A stretch of DNA of 64,000 nt. Source: Sphingobium naphthae (GTDB lineage Bacteria; Pseudomonadota; Alphaproteobacteria; Sphingomonadales; Sphingomonadaceae). The DNA is taken from contig NZ_JAJGNO010000004.1 of the NCBI RefSeq assembly GCF_020782235.1, positions 310,001 through 374,000 on the forward strand. Direction: 5' to 3'. The notes below the pieces were generated by a model, which saw only the letters and a list, made by a program, of their open reading frames with translations, was not told the DNA's origin and did no database searches. This document shows positions 9,125 through 17,178 of the stretch, one piece after another; positions within the stretch are counted from its first letter, which is position 1, and each line of letters opens with the position of its first letter. Both the position numbers and the translations under genes were made by a program.

Positions 9125-9856
9125 ATGAGCGAAACAGCATCCTTCGGCTATCGCGACGTCGATGCCGCCGAGAAAGCGGGCATGGTCCGCGCGGTCTTTT
9201 CCAATGTCGCGGCCAAATATGACCTGATGAACGATGCGATGTCGGGCGGCGCGCATCGGCTGTGGAAGGACCAGTTCGTCCGCCGCGTGAAGCCGCGCGC
9301 GGGCGAGCAGATACTGGACATGGCGGGGGGCACCGGCGACATCGCGTTCCGCATGCACCGCCATGGCGCGCAGGTAACGGTATCGGACATCAATCCCGAA
9401 ATGCTGGCCGTAGGTGTCGAGCGCGCGCAGAAGAAGGGGTATGAAGGCCTGATCTGGTCGGAGCAGAATGCCGAGCAACTGACCTTTGGCGACCGGGAAT
9501 TCGACGCCTACACGATCGCGTTCGGCATCCGCAACGTCACTCATATCGACAAGGCGCTGCAGGAAGCGCACCGCGTGCTCCGATATGGCGGCCGCTTCTT
9601 CTGCCTGGAATTTTCCACCACCACCTGGCCCGGCTTTTCGGATGTCTATGACGTCTATTCGCACAAGCTGGTGCCGCACCTCGGCAAGCTGTTCGCCAAT
9701 GATGCCGACAGCTATCGCTATCTGATCGAGTCGATCCGTCGCTTCCCGCCCATGCCCCAGTTCGAAGGCATGATCCGTGAGGCAGGGTTCGTGAACACCA
9801 AGGTCGAGCCGATATTGGGGGGCCTGGTGGCCATCCACAGCGGGTGGAAAATCTGA
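9125..9856 (+). CDS. ubiE: bifunctional demethylmenaquinone/2-methoxy-6-polyprenyl-1,4-benzoquinol methylase UbiE
   Basis: A SAM-dependent C-methyltransferase of ubiquinone biosynthesis. The 243-residue product has the UbiE signature YDLMNDAMSGGAHRLWKD, SAM-binding motif LDMAGGTGDIAFRM and the second signature RVLRYGGRFFCLEFS near residue 150. The start at MSETASFGY gives the normal family length; a GTG extension from 8939 overlaps treA and is rejected. It is divergent from treA and precedes ubiB, with a palindromic repeat between them. Confidence 0.96.
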   Translation: MSETASFGYRDVDAAEKAGMVRAVFSNVAAKYDLMNDAMSGGAHRLWKDQFVRRVKPRAGEQILDMAGGTGDIAFRMHRHGAQVTVSDINPEMLAVGVERAQKKGYEGLIWSEQNAEQLTFGDREFDAYTIAFGIRNVTHIDKALQEAHRVLRYGGRFFCLEFSTTTWPGFSDVYDVYSHKLVPHLGKLFANDADSYRYLIESIRRFPPMPQFEGMIREAGFVNTKVEPILGGLVAIHSGWKI

Positions 9857-9871
9857 TGGATTTTCCGATCG

Positions 9872-9998
9872 AGCCCCTCCCCTTCAGGCGTTGGGTTGGG
9901 GTAGGGACGAGCGAAGCACGCTTGCCCCCTCTGGCATCGGCAGAAGCGCCGCTCACCCGGCGCACCCTCCCCAACCCCTCCTTTAAAAGGGAGGGGCT
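9872..9998. repeat. intergenic palindromic element A (about 127 bp)
   Basis: Bounded by AGCCCCTCCC (9872-9881) and its perfect inverse GGGAGGGGCT (9989-9998). Inside, GGGTTGGGGTAGGG (from about 9893) mirrors CCCTCCCCAACCC (9965-9977) with one bulged base. It fills the ubiE-ubiB gap almost completely and has no coding potential. It looks like a REP/MITE-type mobile palindrome; copy number elsewhere cannot be seen here. Confidence 0.7.
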
Positions 9999-10007
9999 AG
10001 AGTAAGC

Positions 10008-11546
10008 ATGACCGCCCACATCACGCATATCTGGCGGCTCCTGAAATGGGGGCGCATATTAGCGCGGCATGGCGCGTTGCGCGGGATCGAGCGCGATCCG
10101 CTGACGCCCGCTCCGGTGCGCCGGCTGGTGCGCATCGCTCGGCTGGGCGCGCGCGTGCCCAAACAGCCGCGCTATGCCGACGCCTTCCAGGCGATCGGCC
10201 CGGCGGCGATCAAGCTGGGCCAGACGCTGGCGACGCGGCCCGACCTGGTCGGCGAGGAAGCGGCCAACGACCTGCTGCGCTTGCAGGACGCGCTGCCGCC
10301 GGTGCCGTTCGAGACGATCCGCGCGCAGATCGAGCAGAGTTTCGGCCGGCCGTTGGAAGCGCTTTACGCCCGCTTCGACGAAGGCCCGGTGGGCGCGGCA
10401 TCCATCGCGCAGGTGCATCGCGCGCTGACGACCGATGGCCGCGACGTGGCGGTCAAGGTGATCCGCCCCGGCGTGATCGACCAGTTCAATCGCGACATCC
10501 AGACCTATGAATGGGCGGCCGCCCATGTCGAGCAGCTGGGCGGCGAGATCGCCCGGCTGCGCCCGCGCCTGGTGATCGCCAACATGAAGCGCTGGACCGC
10601 GCGCGAACTGGACCTGCGGCGCGAGGCGGCATCCGCGTCGGAACTGGCCGAAGCGATGGAAGCGATGCCGGGTTACCGCATTCCCGCCATCGACTGGGAT
10701 CGCACGACCGGCAAGGTCATGACGATGGAATGGATCGACGGCATCAAGATCGCCGATCGCGCCGCGCTGATTGCCGCCGGCCACAACCTCAAGGACCTGG
10801 CCGCCCGCCTGGTCAACGCGTTCCTACGGCAGGCGATCGCCGAGGGCTTCTTCCACGCCGACATGCATCAGGGCAATTTGTTCGTGACGGCGAGCGGCGA
10901 GATCGTCGCCATCGACTTCGGCATCATGGGCCGGATCGACCGGCGCGCGCGCATGTGGCTGGCGGAAATCCTCTACGGCCTCATCACCGGCAACTACAAG
11001 CGCGTCGCGGAAATCCATTTCGAGGCGCAATATGTGCCGCCCCATCATAATGTCGCCGAGTTCGCGACCGCGTTGCGCGCAGTGGGCGAACCGATGCGCG
11101 GCAAGGCGGCGAGCGAATTGTCGGTCGGCGGCATGCTGGACGGCCTGTTCGCCATCACCCGCGACTTCGACATGCAGACCCAGCCGCACCTGCTGCTGCT
11201 GCAGAAGACGATGGTGATGGTGGAGGGCGTGGCCCACAGGCTCGATCCCGACATCAACATGTGGGAGACCAGCGGGCCCTATGTGAAGGGCTGGCTGCGC
11301 GACGAACTGGGGCCGGAGGCCAAGGCGGCTGACACGCTGATCGAAAACTGGCGGACGCTCCAGCGCCTGCCGGGCCTCATCAAGCGGATCGAGGACGCCT
11401 TCCCCGAACAAGGCGGCGCCCCGCCCCCGCCCCCGCTGACCGAAGTGAAGCTGATCCGCGTCGGCGGCGGCTGGCGCTATGCACTGGTCGCGGCGATCGC
11501 GGCGGCGGCAGGGGCTGGCGCGATGTGGGGCGCGCAGTTGCTGTGA
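10008..11546 (+). CDS. ubiB: ubiquinone biosynthesis accessory protein UbiB (ABC1/ADCK family)
   Basis: An atypical protein-kinase-like ATPase needed for coenzyme Q biosynthesis. The 512-residue product has the family KxGQ motif (AAIKLGQTLATRPDL, about residues 66-80), an alanine-rich loop near GAASIAQVHRA, the VAI/VKVIRPG lysine strand, and HADMHQGNLFV...IDFGIMGR corresponding to catalytic and DFG elements. The C-terminus has a hydrophobic membrane helix (YALVAAIAAAAGAGAMWGAQLL), as expected for UbiB. It follows ubiE on the same strand. Confidence 0.95.
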   Translation: MTAHITHIWRLLKWGRILARHGALRGIERDPLTPAPVRRLVRIARLGARVPKQPRYADAFQAIGPAAIKLGQTLATRPDLVGEEAANDLLRLQDALPPVPFETIRAQIEQSFGRPLEALYARFDEGPVGAASIAQVHRALTTDGRDVAVKVIRPGVIDQFNRDIQTYEWAAAHVEQLGGEIARLRPRLVIANMKRWTARELDLRREAASASELAEAMEAMPGYRIPAIDWDRTTGKVMTMEWIDGIKIADRAALIAAGHNLKDLAARLVNAFLRQAIAEGFFHADMHQGNLFVTASGEIVAIDFGIMGRIDRRARMWLAEILYGLITGNYKRVAEIHFEAQYVPPHHNVAEFATALRAVGEPMRGKAASELSVGGMLDGLFAITRDFDMQTQPHLLLLQKTMVMVEGVAHRLDPDINMWETSGPYVKGWLRDELGPEAKAADTLIENWRTLQRLPGLIKRIEDAFPEQGGAPPPPPLTEVKLIRVGGGWRYALVAAIAAAAGAGAMWGAQLL

Positions 11547-11558
11547 CTTGCGAGGAAG

Positions 11559-11573
11559 GTAATACGGTATTAC
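11559..11573. promoter_or_regulatory. palindrome, probable autoregulatory operator of the toxin-antitoxin pair
   Basis: GTAATAC-G-GTATTAC is a perfect 7-bp inverted repeat around one base, 10 bases upstream of the antitoxin start. AbrB/MazE-type antitoxins characteristically bind such palindromes over their own promoter. TATTAC within it could also serve as a -10. Binding is an inference. Confidence 0.6.
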
Positions 11574-11583
11574 TTTACCATGC

Positions 11584-11808
11584 ATGAAAAGCGGGAAACT
11601 CACGGTCAAGCATCAGGTCACGATCCCGCGTGATGTCCGGCAGGCTCTCGGCCTCAAAGCTGGGGATCAGGTGGCCTTTGCAGTGGAGGATGGTCGCGCC
11701 ATCCTGACCCGGATCGAGGAAGCGGACCTTGAATGGACGCAATTCCTCCAGACCCAGATGCCCGAGTGGAATGACCCGCGCGAAGATGCCTATTGGGCGG
11801 ACCTGTGA
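11584..11808 (+). CDS. AbrB/MazE-family antitoxin
   Basis: A 74-residue protein whose N-terminal half is a swapped-hairpin AbrB DNA-binding domain (KLTVKHQVTIPRDVRQALGLKAGDQVAF), and whose acidic, Trp-rich tail (about residues 45-74) is of the kind that wraps a MazF-type toxin. The gene overlaps the toxin gene by 4 nt (GTGA), standard toxin-antitoxin coupling. No strong ribosome-binding site precedes the ATG. It sits 37 bases past ubiB, with a palindrome in the gap. Confidence 0.85.
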   Translation: MKSGKLTVKHQVTIPRDVRQALGLKAGDQVAFAVEDGRAILTRIEEADLEWTQFLQTQMPEWNDPREDAYWADL

Positions 11809-12146
11809 ACGGGCCATCCTTGCGTCCCCATGATGTGGCGGTGGTCCATGTCCCTTTCGTCGAGCGGCAGGGCGGTCGAAAGCGCCCGGTGGTCGTTCTG
11901 TCGTCCGCAGAAGCCAACAAGGCGACGGGCGTCGCCATCGTGGCGATGATCACGCGCGAGGATGCTCAGCCCTGGCAAGGGGACTTGCCGGTCACGCGGC
12001 TGGAGGATGCGGGGTTGCACAAACCGTGCAAGATCCGGATGAAGCTCTATACGGTGGAGATTGCGGACCTCGCCCCGATCGGCCATCTCCATGGAGACGA
12101 TCGGCATGTCCTGTCTGCCGGTCTCAAGCGGTTGCTAGCCCTATGA
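11805..12146 (+). CDS. MazF/PemK-family toxin (predicted mRNA interferase)
   Basis: A 113-residue protein resembling PemK/MazF endoribonucleases, which cleave mRNA at short sequences. The core features are DVAVVHVPFVERQGGRKRPVVVLSS at the N-terminus and KPCKIRMKLYTVE, matching the KIRP...T active-site region. The GTG start at 11805 overlaps the antitoxin stop; a TTG start 12 nt earlier is also in frame. Its TGA overlaps the coaBC ATG (ATGA at 12143-12146), so this toxin gene is directly coupled to an essential gene. Toxicity and cleavage specificity are untested. Confidence 0.8.
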   Translation: MNGPSLRPHDVAVVHVPFVERQGGRKRPVVVLSSAEANKATGVAIVAMITREDAQPWQGDLPVTRLEDAGLHKPCKIRMKLYTVEIADLAPIGHLHGDDRHVLSAGLKRLLAL

Positions 12147-13423
12147 CCCAGCGCGTCCTGCTCATCATTTCCGGCGGTATCGCCGCTTACAAGTCGTTGG
12201 AGCTGGTGCGCGGATTGCGCAGGCGGGGGATTGCGGTGCGTGTCGTGCTGACGGAGAGCGCCAAGCAGTTCGTGACGCCGCTGAGCCTTGGCGTATTGAC
12301 CGAGGACCAGGTGTTCGATGACCTGTTCGACCTGAAGGCCGAGCACGAGATCGGGCATATCCAATTGTCGCGGCAGGCGGAGCTGGTGGTGGTCGCGCCG
12401 GCGACGGCCAATATCCTGGCGAAGATGGCGAACGGGATCGCGGACGATCTGGCGACGACGCTGCTGCTCGCCACCGACAAGCCCGTGCTGGCGGTGCCGG
12501 CGATGAATGTGCGCATGTGGCACCACAAGGCCACCCAGCGCAACCTGGCCGTGCTGCGCGCCGATGGCGTGCAGGTGATGGAGCCCGACGACGGCGAGAT
12601 GGCCTGCGGCGAATATGGCAAGGGGCGACTGCCCGAGCCGGAGGCGATCGTGGCGGAGATCGAGCGCATGCTCTCGTCCGTGCCGGCCGAGCCGTTTGCG
12701 GCGCTGTCGCTTGCGTCGGGACAGGAACGCCCTTCGGCAGGGGCGGCGCGGAAGGATAATCTGAGCGGGCGCCATGTCCTCGTCACCGCCGGGCCGACGC
12801 ATGAGCCGATCGACCCGGTTCGCTACATCGCCAATCGATCATCGGGCAAGCAGGGCTTCGCCATCGCCGCCGCCGCCGCGCAGGCGGGTGCGCGGGTGAC
12901 GCTGGTGGCGGGGCCGGTGCATCTGCCGACGCCCGCGGGCGTGACGCGAGTCGATGTGGAGACGGCGCGGGAAATGCTGGCGACGGTGGAGGCGGCGCTT
13001 CCCGCCGACGTGGCGATCATGGTGGCAGCGGTCGCCGACTGGCGCACGGCGGACGCGGCCGAGCAGAAGATCAAGAAGGATGGGTCGGGCGCGCCAGCGC
13101 CGCTCATGCTGGTCGAAAATCCCGATATATTGGCGACGCTGGGGCGCCACGCCCGCCGCCCCGCCCTGCTGGTCGGCTTTGCCGCCGAGACGCAGACGAT
13201 CGCCGAGCACGCCCAGGCCAAGCTGGCGAAGAAGGGCGCGGACTGGATCGTCGCCAACGACGTGTCGGGCCCGCCCGGTTCCAGCGTCATGGGCGGCGAC
13301 GTCAATGCCGTGCAGATCGTCAGCGCGCGGGGCATCGAATCCTGGCCGAGCCTGCCCAAGCAGGCCGTGGCCGACAAGCTCATCGAAAAGGTCGCCCATG
13401 CCCTCTCCGCTTCCTCCGATTGA
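12143..13423 (+). CDS. coaBC: bifunctional phosphopantothenoylcysteine decarboxylase/phosphopantothenate-cysteine ligase
   Basis: Carries out two successive steps of coenzyme A synthesis. The N-terminal CoaC flavoprotein half shows [15 protein letters not shown], the [18 protein letters not shown] flavin loop and [14 protein letters not shown]. The CoaB half begins near residue 208 with [16 protein letters not shown] and [11 protein letters not shown]. The ATG at 12143 overlaps the toxin stop by 4 nt and gives 426 residues, normal for the family. The 3' end overlaps dut by 26 nt. Confidence 0.96.
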   Translation: MTQRVLLIISGGIAAYKSLELVRGLRRRGIAVRVVLTESAKQFVTPLSLGVLTEDQVFDDLFDLKAEHEIGHIQLSRQAELVVVAPATANILAKMANGIADDLATTLLLATDKPVLAVPAMNVRMWHHKATQRNLAVLRADGVQVMEPDDGEMACGEYGKGRLPEPEAIVAEIERMLSSVPAEPFAALSLASGQERPSAGAARKDNLSGRHVLVTAGPTHEPIDPVRYIANRSSGKQGFAIAAAAAQAGARVTLVAGPVHLPTPAGVTRVDVETAREMLATVEAALPADVAIMVAAVADWRTADAAEQKIKKDGSGAPAPLMLVENPDILATLGRHARRPALLVGFAAETQTIAEHAQAKLAKKGADWIVANDVSGPPGSSVMGGDVNAVQIVSARGIESWPSLPKQAVADKLIEKVAHALSASSD

Positions 13424-13853
13424 AATCCAGCTCAAGCGCCTGCCGCATGGAGAAGGATTGCCCGTGCCTGCCTATGCCACTGCCCATGCCGCAGGCATGG
13501 ACGTGGTGTCGGCCGAGGCGCTGGTGCTGCAGCCGGGCGGTCGTCACGCCGTCGCCACCGGCTTTGCCATGGCGATCCCCGAAGGCTATGAGGTGCAGGT
13601 GCGGCCGCGATCGGGCCTGGCGCTCAAGCACGGCATCAGCCTGCCCAATACGCCAGGCACGATCGACGCGGATTATCGCGGCGAATTGAAGATCATCCTC
13701 ATCAACCTGGGCGAGGAGCCCTTCACCATCGCGCGAGGCGACCGCATCGCCCAGCTGGTGGTCGCGCCGGTCCAGCTTGCCAGCTTTGCGGAAGTCGATA
13801 GTCTGGACGACACCGCCCGGGGACAGGGCGGCTTTGGATCGACGGGAGTGTGA
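13398..13853 (+). CDS. dut: deoxyuridine 5'-triphosphate nucleotidohydrolase (dUTPase)
   Basis: Hydrolyses dUTP to dUMP and pyrophosphate, limiting uracil incorporation and feeding dTMP synthesis. The 151-residue product carries all five trimeric-dUTPase motifs: [39 protein letters not shown] and the C-terminal [11 protein letters not shown]. The start inside coaBC at 13398 gives the usual length and conserved N-terminus ([13 protein letters not shown]). coaBC-dut adjacency is widespread in proteobacteria. Confidence 0.97.
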   Translation: MPSPLPPIEIQLKRLPHGEGLPVPAYATAHAAGMDVVSAEALVLQPGGRHAVATGFAMAIPEGYEVQVRPRSGLALKHGISLPNTPGTIDADYRGELKIILINLGEEPFTIARGDRIAQLVVAPVQLASFAEVDSLDDTARGQGGFGSTGV

Positions 13854-13857
13854 GGCC

Positions 13858-14262
13858 ATGACGATATTGCTTGCCCTGATGCTGGCCGCGACGCCCGCGC
13901 CCGCGGCGATGCCGCCGATGCCGCAGGACCTGAGCAGCGTGCCGGTGATCGACGGATGGCTGGGGCGCAAGATTTCGCCCCGCTGGTCGGAGGATGTGGC
14001 GCGCCTGTATCGCAAGGGCGAATGCGGCGGCGCGGTGCCCTATGAGGGGTCGAACCTGCTGGAGATCGACATGCTGTTCCTGCTGTCGGGCGAGGGCAAG
14101 CCGCTGAAGATCGCGCCGGTGAATGCGCGCTGCCCGGAGGTCGAGCGATTCGTCAGCAAGCGCGTGCTGGGATCGCTGCAGGGCTCCTACCCCAAGAGCG
14201 GCACGGCCGAGCCGCACTGGATGCGGTCGCAGGTCCGCTTCCTCTGGTCGGACGCGCCATGA
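13858..14262 (+). CDS. small exported protein of unknown function
   Basis: 134 residues. The N-terminus (MTILLALMLAATPAPAA) looks like a short signal peptide. The mature part has two cysteines (GECGG near residue 56 and ARCPE near residue 88) that could form a disulfide, and few other landmarks. I do not recognise a family. It starts 4 bases after the dut stop and its own stop overlaps the next gene by 4 nt, so it is embedded in the operon. Confidence 0.75.
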   Translation: MTILLALMLAATPAPAAMPPMPQDLSSVPVIDGWLGRKISPRWSEDVARLYRKGECGGAVPYEGSNLLEIDMLFLLSGEGKPLKIAPVNARCPEVERFVSKRVLGSLQGSYPKSGTAEPHWMRSQVRFLWSDAP

Positions 14263-15026
14263 CGCTGACCGACGCGCAACTGGAGCGTTATGCGCGGCAT
14301 ATCGTGCTGCGGGAGATTGGCGGAGCGGGCCAGACGCGGCTGCTGGGCGCCGACGTGGCGGTGATCGGCGCCGGCGGCATCGGCAGCCCTGCCATCCTCT
14401 ACCTGGCCGCAGCCGGGGTCGGCACGATCCGCGTGATCGACGACGATGCCGTGGCACTTTCGAACCTGCAGCGGCAAATCCTGTTCGGGACCGACGATGT
14501 CGGCGCGCCCAAGGCGGAAGCGGCGATGGCGGCGGTGGCGCGCATCAATCCCGATGTGAAGCTGATCCCCATCAACGCGCGCATCGATGCCGGCAATGCC
14601 GACCTGATGCTGCGCGAAGCCGACGCGGTGCTGGACGGGTGCGACAATTTCGCGACGCGCCTGATCGTCGCCGACGCGGCGCAGCGGCTGCGCATTCCGC
14701 TGGTGTCGGCTGCGGTTGGCCCGTTCGAAGGGCAGATCGCCACCTATCGCGGCTGGGAAGCGAACAAGCCCTGCTATCGCTGCCTGGTCGGCGATCCCGA
14801 AGATGCGCCGGAGCGCAATTGCGCCGAAACCGGCGTGATCGGCGCACTGACTGGCACGATCGGCAGCCTGGCGGCGCTGGAGCTGATCCGCGCCCTGGTT
14901 CCGTTCGGCACGGACATGGCGGGCAAGCTGCTGATCGCGGACCTGCTGTCGATGCGGTTCCGGACGCTGGATGTCGCCAAGGACCCGGCCTGCCCGGGCT
15001 GTGCGATGGAATTATGCGCGCCCTGA
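14259..15026 (+). CDS. ThiF/MoeB/HesA-family adenylyltransferase
   Basis: An E1-like enzyme that adenylates the C-terminal glycine of a small sulfur-carrier protein (ThiS or MoaD type). The 255 residues show the nucleotide-binding GAGGIGSPAILYLAAAGVG, the IDDD...SNLQRQILF segment, GCDNFATR, and two CxxC pairs for structural zinc (CYRC near residue 170 and CPGC near residue 247). NCAETGVIG is the usual ...CAEAGVxG active loop. No rhodanese domain is attached. A ThiF/MoeB-like gene after dut is common in sphingomonads. The sulfur-carrier partner is not in this window. Confidence 0.88.
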   Translation: MTLTDAQLERYARHIVLREIGGAGQTRLLGADVAVIGAGGIGSPAILYLAAAGVGTIRVIDDDAVALSNLQRQILFGTDDVGAPKAEAAMAAVARINPDVKLIPINARIDAGNADLMLREADAVLDGCDNFATRLIVADAAQRLRIPLVSAAVGPFEGQIATYRGWEANKPCYRCLVGDPEDAPERNCAETGVIGALTGTIGSLAALELIRALVPFGTDMAGKLLIADLLSMRFRTLDVAKDPACPGCAMELCAP

Positions 15027-15379
15027 CGATCATCGTCGCGACGCCGGATGCCGAACGCTTGCGCGGCGCGCTGGTGCTGGCGGCGGCGCAGGCGGCGCTG
15101 GGCGGAGCGGCGACGCTCTTCCTGCAACTCGATGCCGTGGCGCTGCTGCGGGCGCCTATCGCTGCGCCGCGTGACGCCGCGCACGCGGCGGCGGGCCTGC
15201 CGGAGCTGGCGGCGCTGCTGGCCGACGCGCTGGCGCTGGGCGTGCGCCTGATCGCGTGCCAGAGCGGCATGGCCCTGGCCGGGCTGACGGCGGCCGACCT
15301 GCCGCAGGGTGTGGCAGCGGGCGGCCCGGTGGGGCTGATCCAGGCGATGGGGGATGAGGACCGGCTGCTCTTCGCCTGA
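15014..15379 (+). CDS. DsrE-like small protein
   Basis: 121 residues with the alternating strand/helix pattern of DsrE/DsrF-like proteins: RALTIIVATPDAERLRGAL at the start, a central TLFLQLDAV strand, and VRLIACQSGMAL containing a single cysteine (about residue 83), the position used for sulfur transfer in active family members. It overlaps the ThiF/MoeB-like gene by 13 nt. The pairing suggests a role in sulfur trafficking, by inference only. Confidence 0.7.
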   Translation: MRALTIIVATPDAERLRGALVLAAAQAALGGAATLFLQLDAVALLRAPIAAPRDAAHAAAGLPELAALLADALALGVRLIACQSGMALAGLTAADLPQGVAAGGPVGLIQAMGDEDRLLFA

Positions 15380-15384
15380 CGCGT

Positions 15385-15561
15385 TCAGCGCAGGATCGGC
15401 ATGCGCCAGTGGATGCGAGCCGGCGGCATGAGCGCAGCAGGACCGGCGGAAAGCCGTTCGGGGCGCAAACCCAGCGCGGAAGGGAGCAGGCCGATATGCG
15501 CCGCACCCCATAGCGCGGCGAGGCACAATATGGTCGCCGCACCGGCGCGCACCAGTTTCAT
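15385..15561 (-). CDS. small single-pass membrane or exported protein, unknown
   Basis: A 58-codon reading frame: a basic start (MKLVRAG), a hydrophobic stretch over about residues 6-28, then a Pro/Arg-rich tail. Its ATG overlaps the stop of the XRE regulator gene by 4 nt, which is the main reason to accept so short a gene. No family recognised. Confidence 0.6.
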   Translation of the reverse strand: MKLVRAGAATILCLAALWGAAHIGLLPSALGLRPERLSAGPAALMPPARIHWRMPILR

Positions 15562-15767
15562 TCCCCCGCTCCTTCTTCGTCGCGCAGGAAAATATCCTCT
15601 ATTCTGAGCGCGAACAAGTCGGCGATGCGAAAGGCGAGCGGCAGGGAGGGATCATATTTGCCCGTTTCGATCGCGTTGACGCTCTGACGCGAGATGCCAA
15701 GGCGAGTCGCCAGTTCACCCTGGCTCCAGTCGCGCTCGGCTCGCAGCAGCCTCAGCCGATTCTTCAC
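15558..15767 (-). CDS. XRE/Cro-CI family transcriptional regulator
   Basis: A 69-residue stand-alone helix-turn-helix protein: LRLLRAERDWSQGELATRLGISRQSVNAIETG is the classic DNA-binding segment, followed by DPSLPLAFRIADLF. It overlaps both neighbours by 4 nt (membrane protein upstream, small protein downstream), forming a three-gene operon. Short XRE proteins of this kind paired with a multi-pass membrane protein are common; they probably regulate their own operon. Confidence 0.88.
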   Translation of the reverse strand: MKNRLRLLRAERDWSQGELATRLGISRQSVNAIETGKYDPSLPLAFRIADLFALRIEDIFLRDEEGAGE

Positions 15768-16354
15768 GCGCGCGCCCAGTTGAAGCAGCGCGACAGGCCG
15801 ATGGCGATGGCGAAGACCGGGATCGCCGCCCAGGCGGGCACATGGGGCACGAGCCGGAACTGCTCCAGAAAACCCCAGACCGTCGCCAGCACCAGCAGCG
15901 CGCCGGTGCCGAACAGCGCGGATTGCGCCAGCTTCAGCCGCAGATATTCGTCCTGTTCCTCGACCAGCAGCCGCGCCATGGCGGCGACCATCGCCAGCGC
16001 GCCCAGCGCGGGCAACATGGCCAAGCCCCAGAGCAGCGCGCCCTGCGGATGCCAGTTCTTATAGGCGTAGACTGCGACGAACAGGCCGAGCGTATAGAGA
16101 AGGCTGCCCGCGATCATGCGCCGGTTATAGCGGGCCATGGCCGGCGACAGGCAGCCTTCGAAGCGAGCGGATCGTTCGACTGCCAATATGATCGGGATGG
16201 TCATGCCGGTGGCGGCCAGCATGATGGCCAGCGTGCCGGCCCATCCAGGGTCAAACCTGTGGATCACCAGGCCGGCGACGATCATCGCCGCGCATAAAGC
16301 GAGGCACCAGACGAGGATGGAGCGCCGTCCGCGCGCTTGCGGGGATGAGGACAT
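15764..16354 (-). CDS. multi-pass inner-membrane protein paired with XRE regulator
   Basis: 196 residues with about five or six hydrophobic helices and a charged central loop (EEQDEYLRLKLAQ). The start at 16354 is chosen for a strong AAGGAG 7 nt upstream; an in-frame start at 16399 would add 15 residues. No catalytic motif seen and function unknown. It is first in the operon with the XRE gene, so the regulator may respond to a signal involving this protein. Confidence 0.75.
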   Translation of the reverse strand: MSSSPQARGRRSILVWCLALCAAMIVAGLVIHRFDPGWAGTLAIMLAATGMTIPIILAVERSARFEGCLSPAMARYNRRMIAGSLLYTLGLFVAVYAYKNWHPQGALLWGLAMLPALGALAMVAAMARLLVEEQDEYLRLKLAQSALFGTGALLVLATVWGFLEQFRLVPHVPAWAAIPVFAIAIGLSRCFNWARA

Positions 16355-16406
16355 GGCCAATCTCCTTGAGGTGATGTAAAGCGTCATTGACACCATCAAG
16401 GGCGGT

Positions 16407-16424
16407 TGTCAAGGGAGCTTGACA
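16407..16424. promoter_or_regulatory. inverted repeat upstream of the XRE operon, candidate operator
   Basis: TGTCAAG (16407-16413) GGAG CTTGACA (16418-16424) is a perfect 7-bp inverted repeat with a 4-bp spacer. Each arm contains a TTGACA -35 hexamer on one strand, so it could hold back-to-back promoters for the XRE operon (minus) and the GST gene (plus). A repressor bound here would affect both. Confidence 0.5.
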
Positions 16425-16501
16425 TAAACGAGGCACCCCATGGCCATAAATGGCTTCGCTTCCTCCTCGACTTGGGAGCGGACCCGCGGCTAAGAAGGGG
16501 C

Positions 16502-17176
16502 ATGATGAAGCTCTTTATCGGCAACAAGGCCTATTCCAGCTGGTCGCTGCGCGGCTGGCTGGCCTGCAAGCTGTCCGGCCTGCCCTTCGAGGAAGTTGTC
16601 GTGCCGCTCTACGACGAGGCGTGGGAGAAGCGGCGCGAGGGCGACGAGTTTGCGCCGTCCTCGGGCAAGGTACCGATCCTGTGGGACGGCGACGACATCG
16701 TCGTGTGGGACAGCCTGGCGATCGTCGAATATCTCAATGAAAAGAGCGGCGGCGACATATTCTGGCCGGCCGATCCGGCACCGCGCGCCATGGCCCGATC
16801 CATGGCGGCGGAGATGCACAGCAGCTTCGCGCCGCTGCGCCGCGAGCACAGCATGAACATCCGGCAGATCTACGACCCCGTCCCGCCATCCGAGGGCGTG
16901 GCGCAGGACATCGCGCGGATCATGGAGCTGTGGGCGCAGGCGCGCGCCCGTTATGGCGGCGAAGGCGATTTCCTGTTCGGCGCATTCGGCGCGGCCGACA
17001 TCATGTTCGCGCCGGTAGTCACGCGCTTCATCACCTATCAGCTGCCGGTCGCGCGCTTCGCCGAGGGCTATATGCGCGCGATCATCGCCCATCCCTGGAT
17101 GCAGGAATGGATCGGCGGCGCGCAGGCCGAGGATTGGGTGATCGACCGCTTCGAAAGCCCGCCGCAGACGGTGTGA
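16502..17176 (+). CDS. glutathione S-transferase family protein
   Basis: 224 residues. The thioredoxin-like N-terminal domain (KLFIGNKAYSSWSLRGWLACK) carries the YSSWSLR catalytic serine region; GKVPILWDGDDIVVWDSLAIVEYL is the glutathione-binding cis-Pro/DS segment. The all-helical C-terminal domain follows from about residue 90. The start at 16502 follows AAGAAGG; a second ATG is adjacent. Substrate unknown. Confidence 0.88.
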   Translation: MMKLFIGNKAYSSWSLRGWLACKLSGLPFEEVVVPLYDEAWEKRREGDEFAPSSGKVPILWDGDDIVVWDSLAIVEYLNEKSGGDIFWPADPAPRAMARSMAAEMHSSFAPLRREHSMNIRQIYDPVPPSEGVAQDIARIMELWAQARARYGGEGDFLFGAFGAADIMFAPVVTRFITYQLPVARFAEGYMRAIIAHPWMQEWIGGAQAEDWVIDRFESPPQTV

Positions 17177-17178
17177 CG

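Noticed and set aside
9872..9998. CRISPR-like or tandem repeat between ubiE and ubiB
   Set aside because: There are no regularly spaced direct repeats; the structure is a single inverted repeat.
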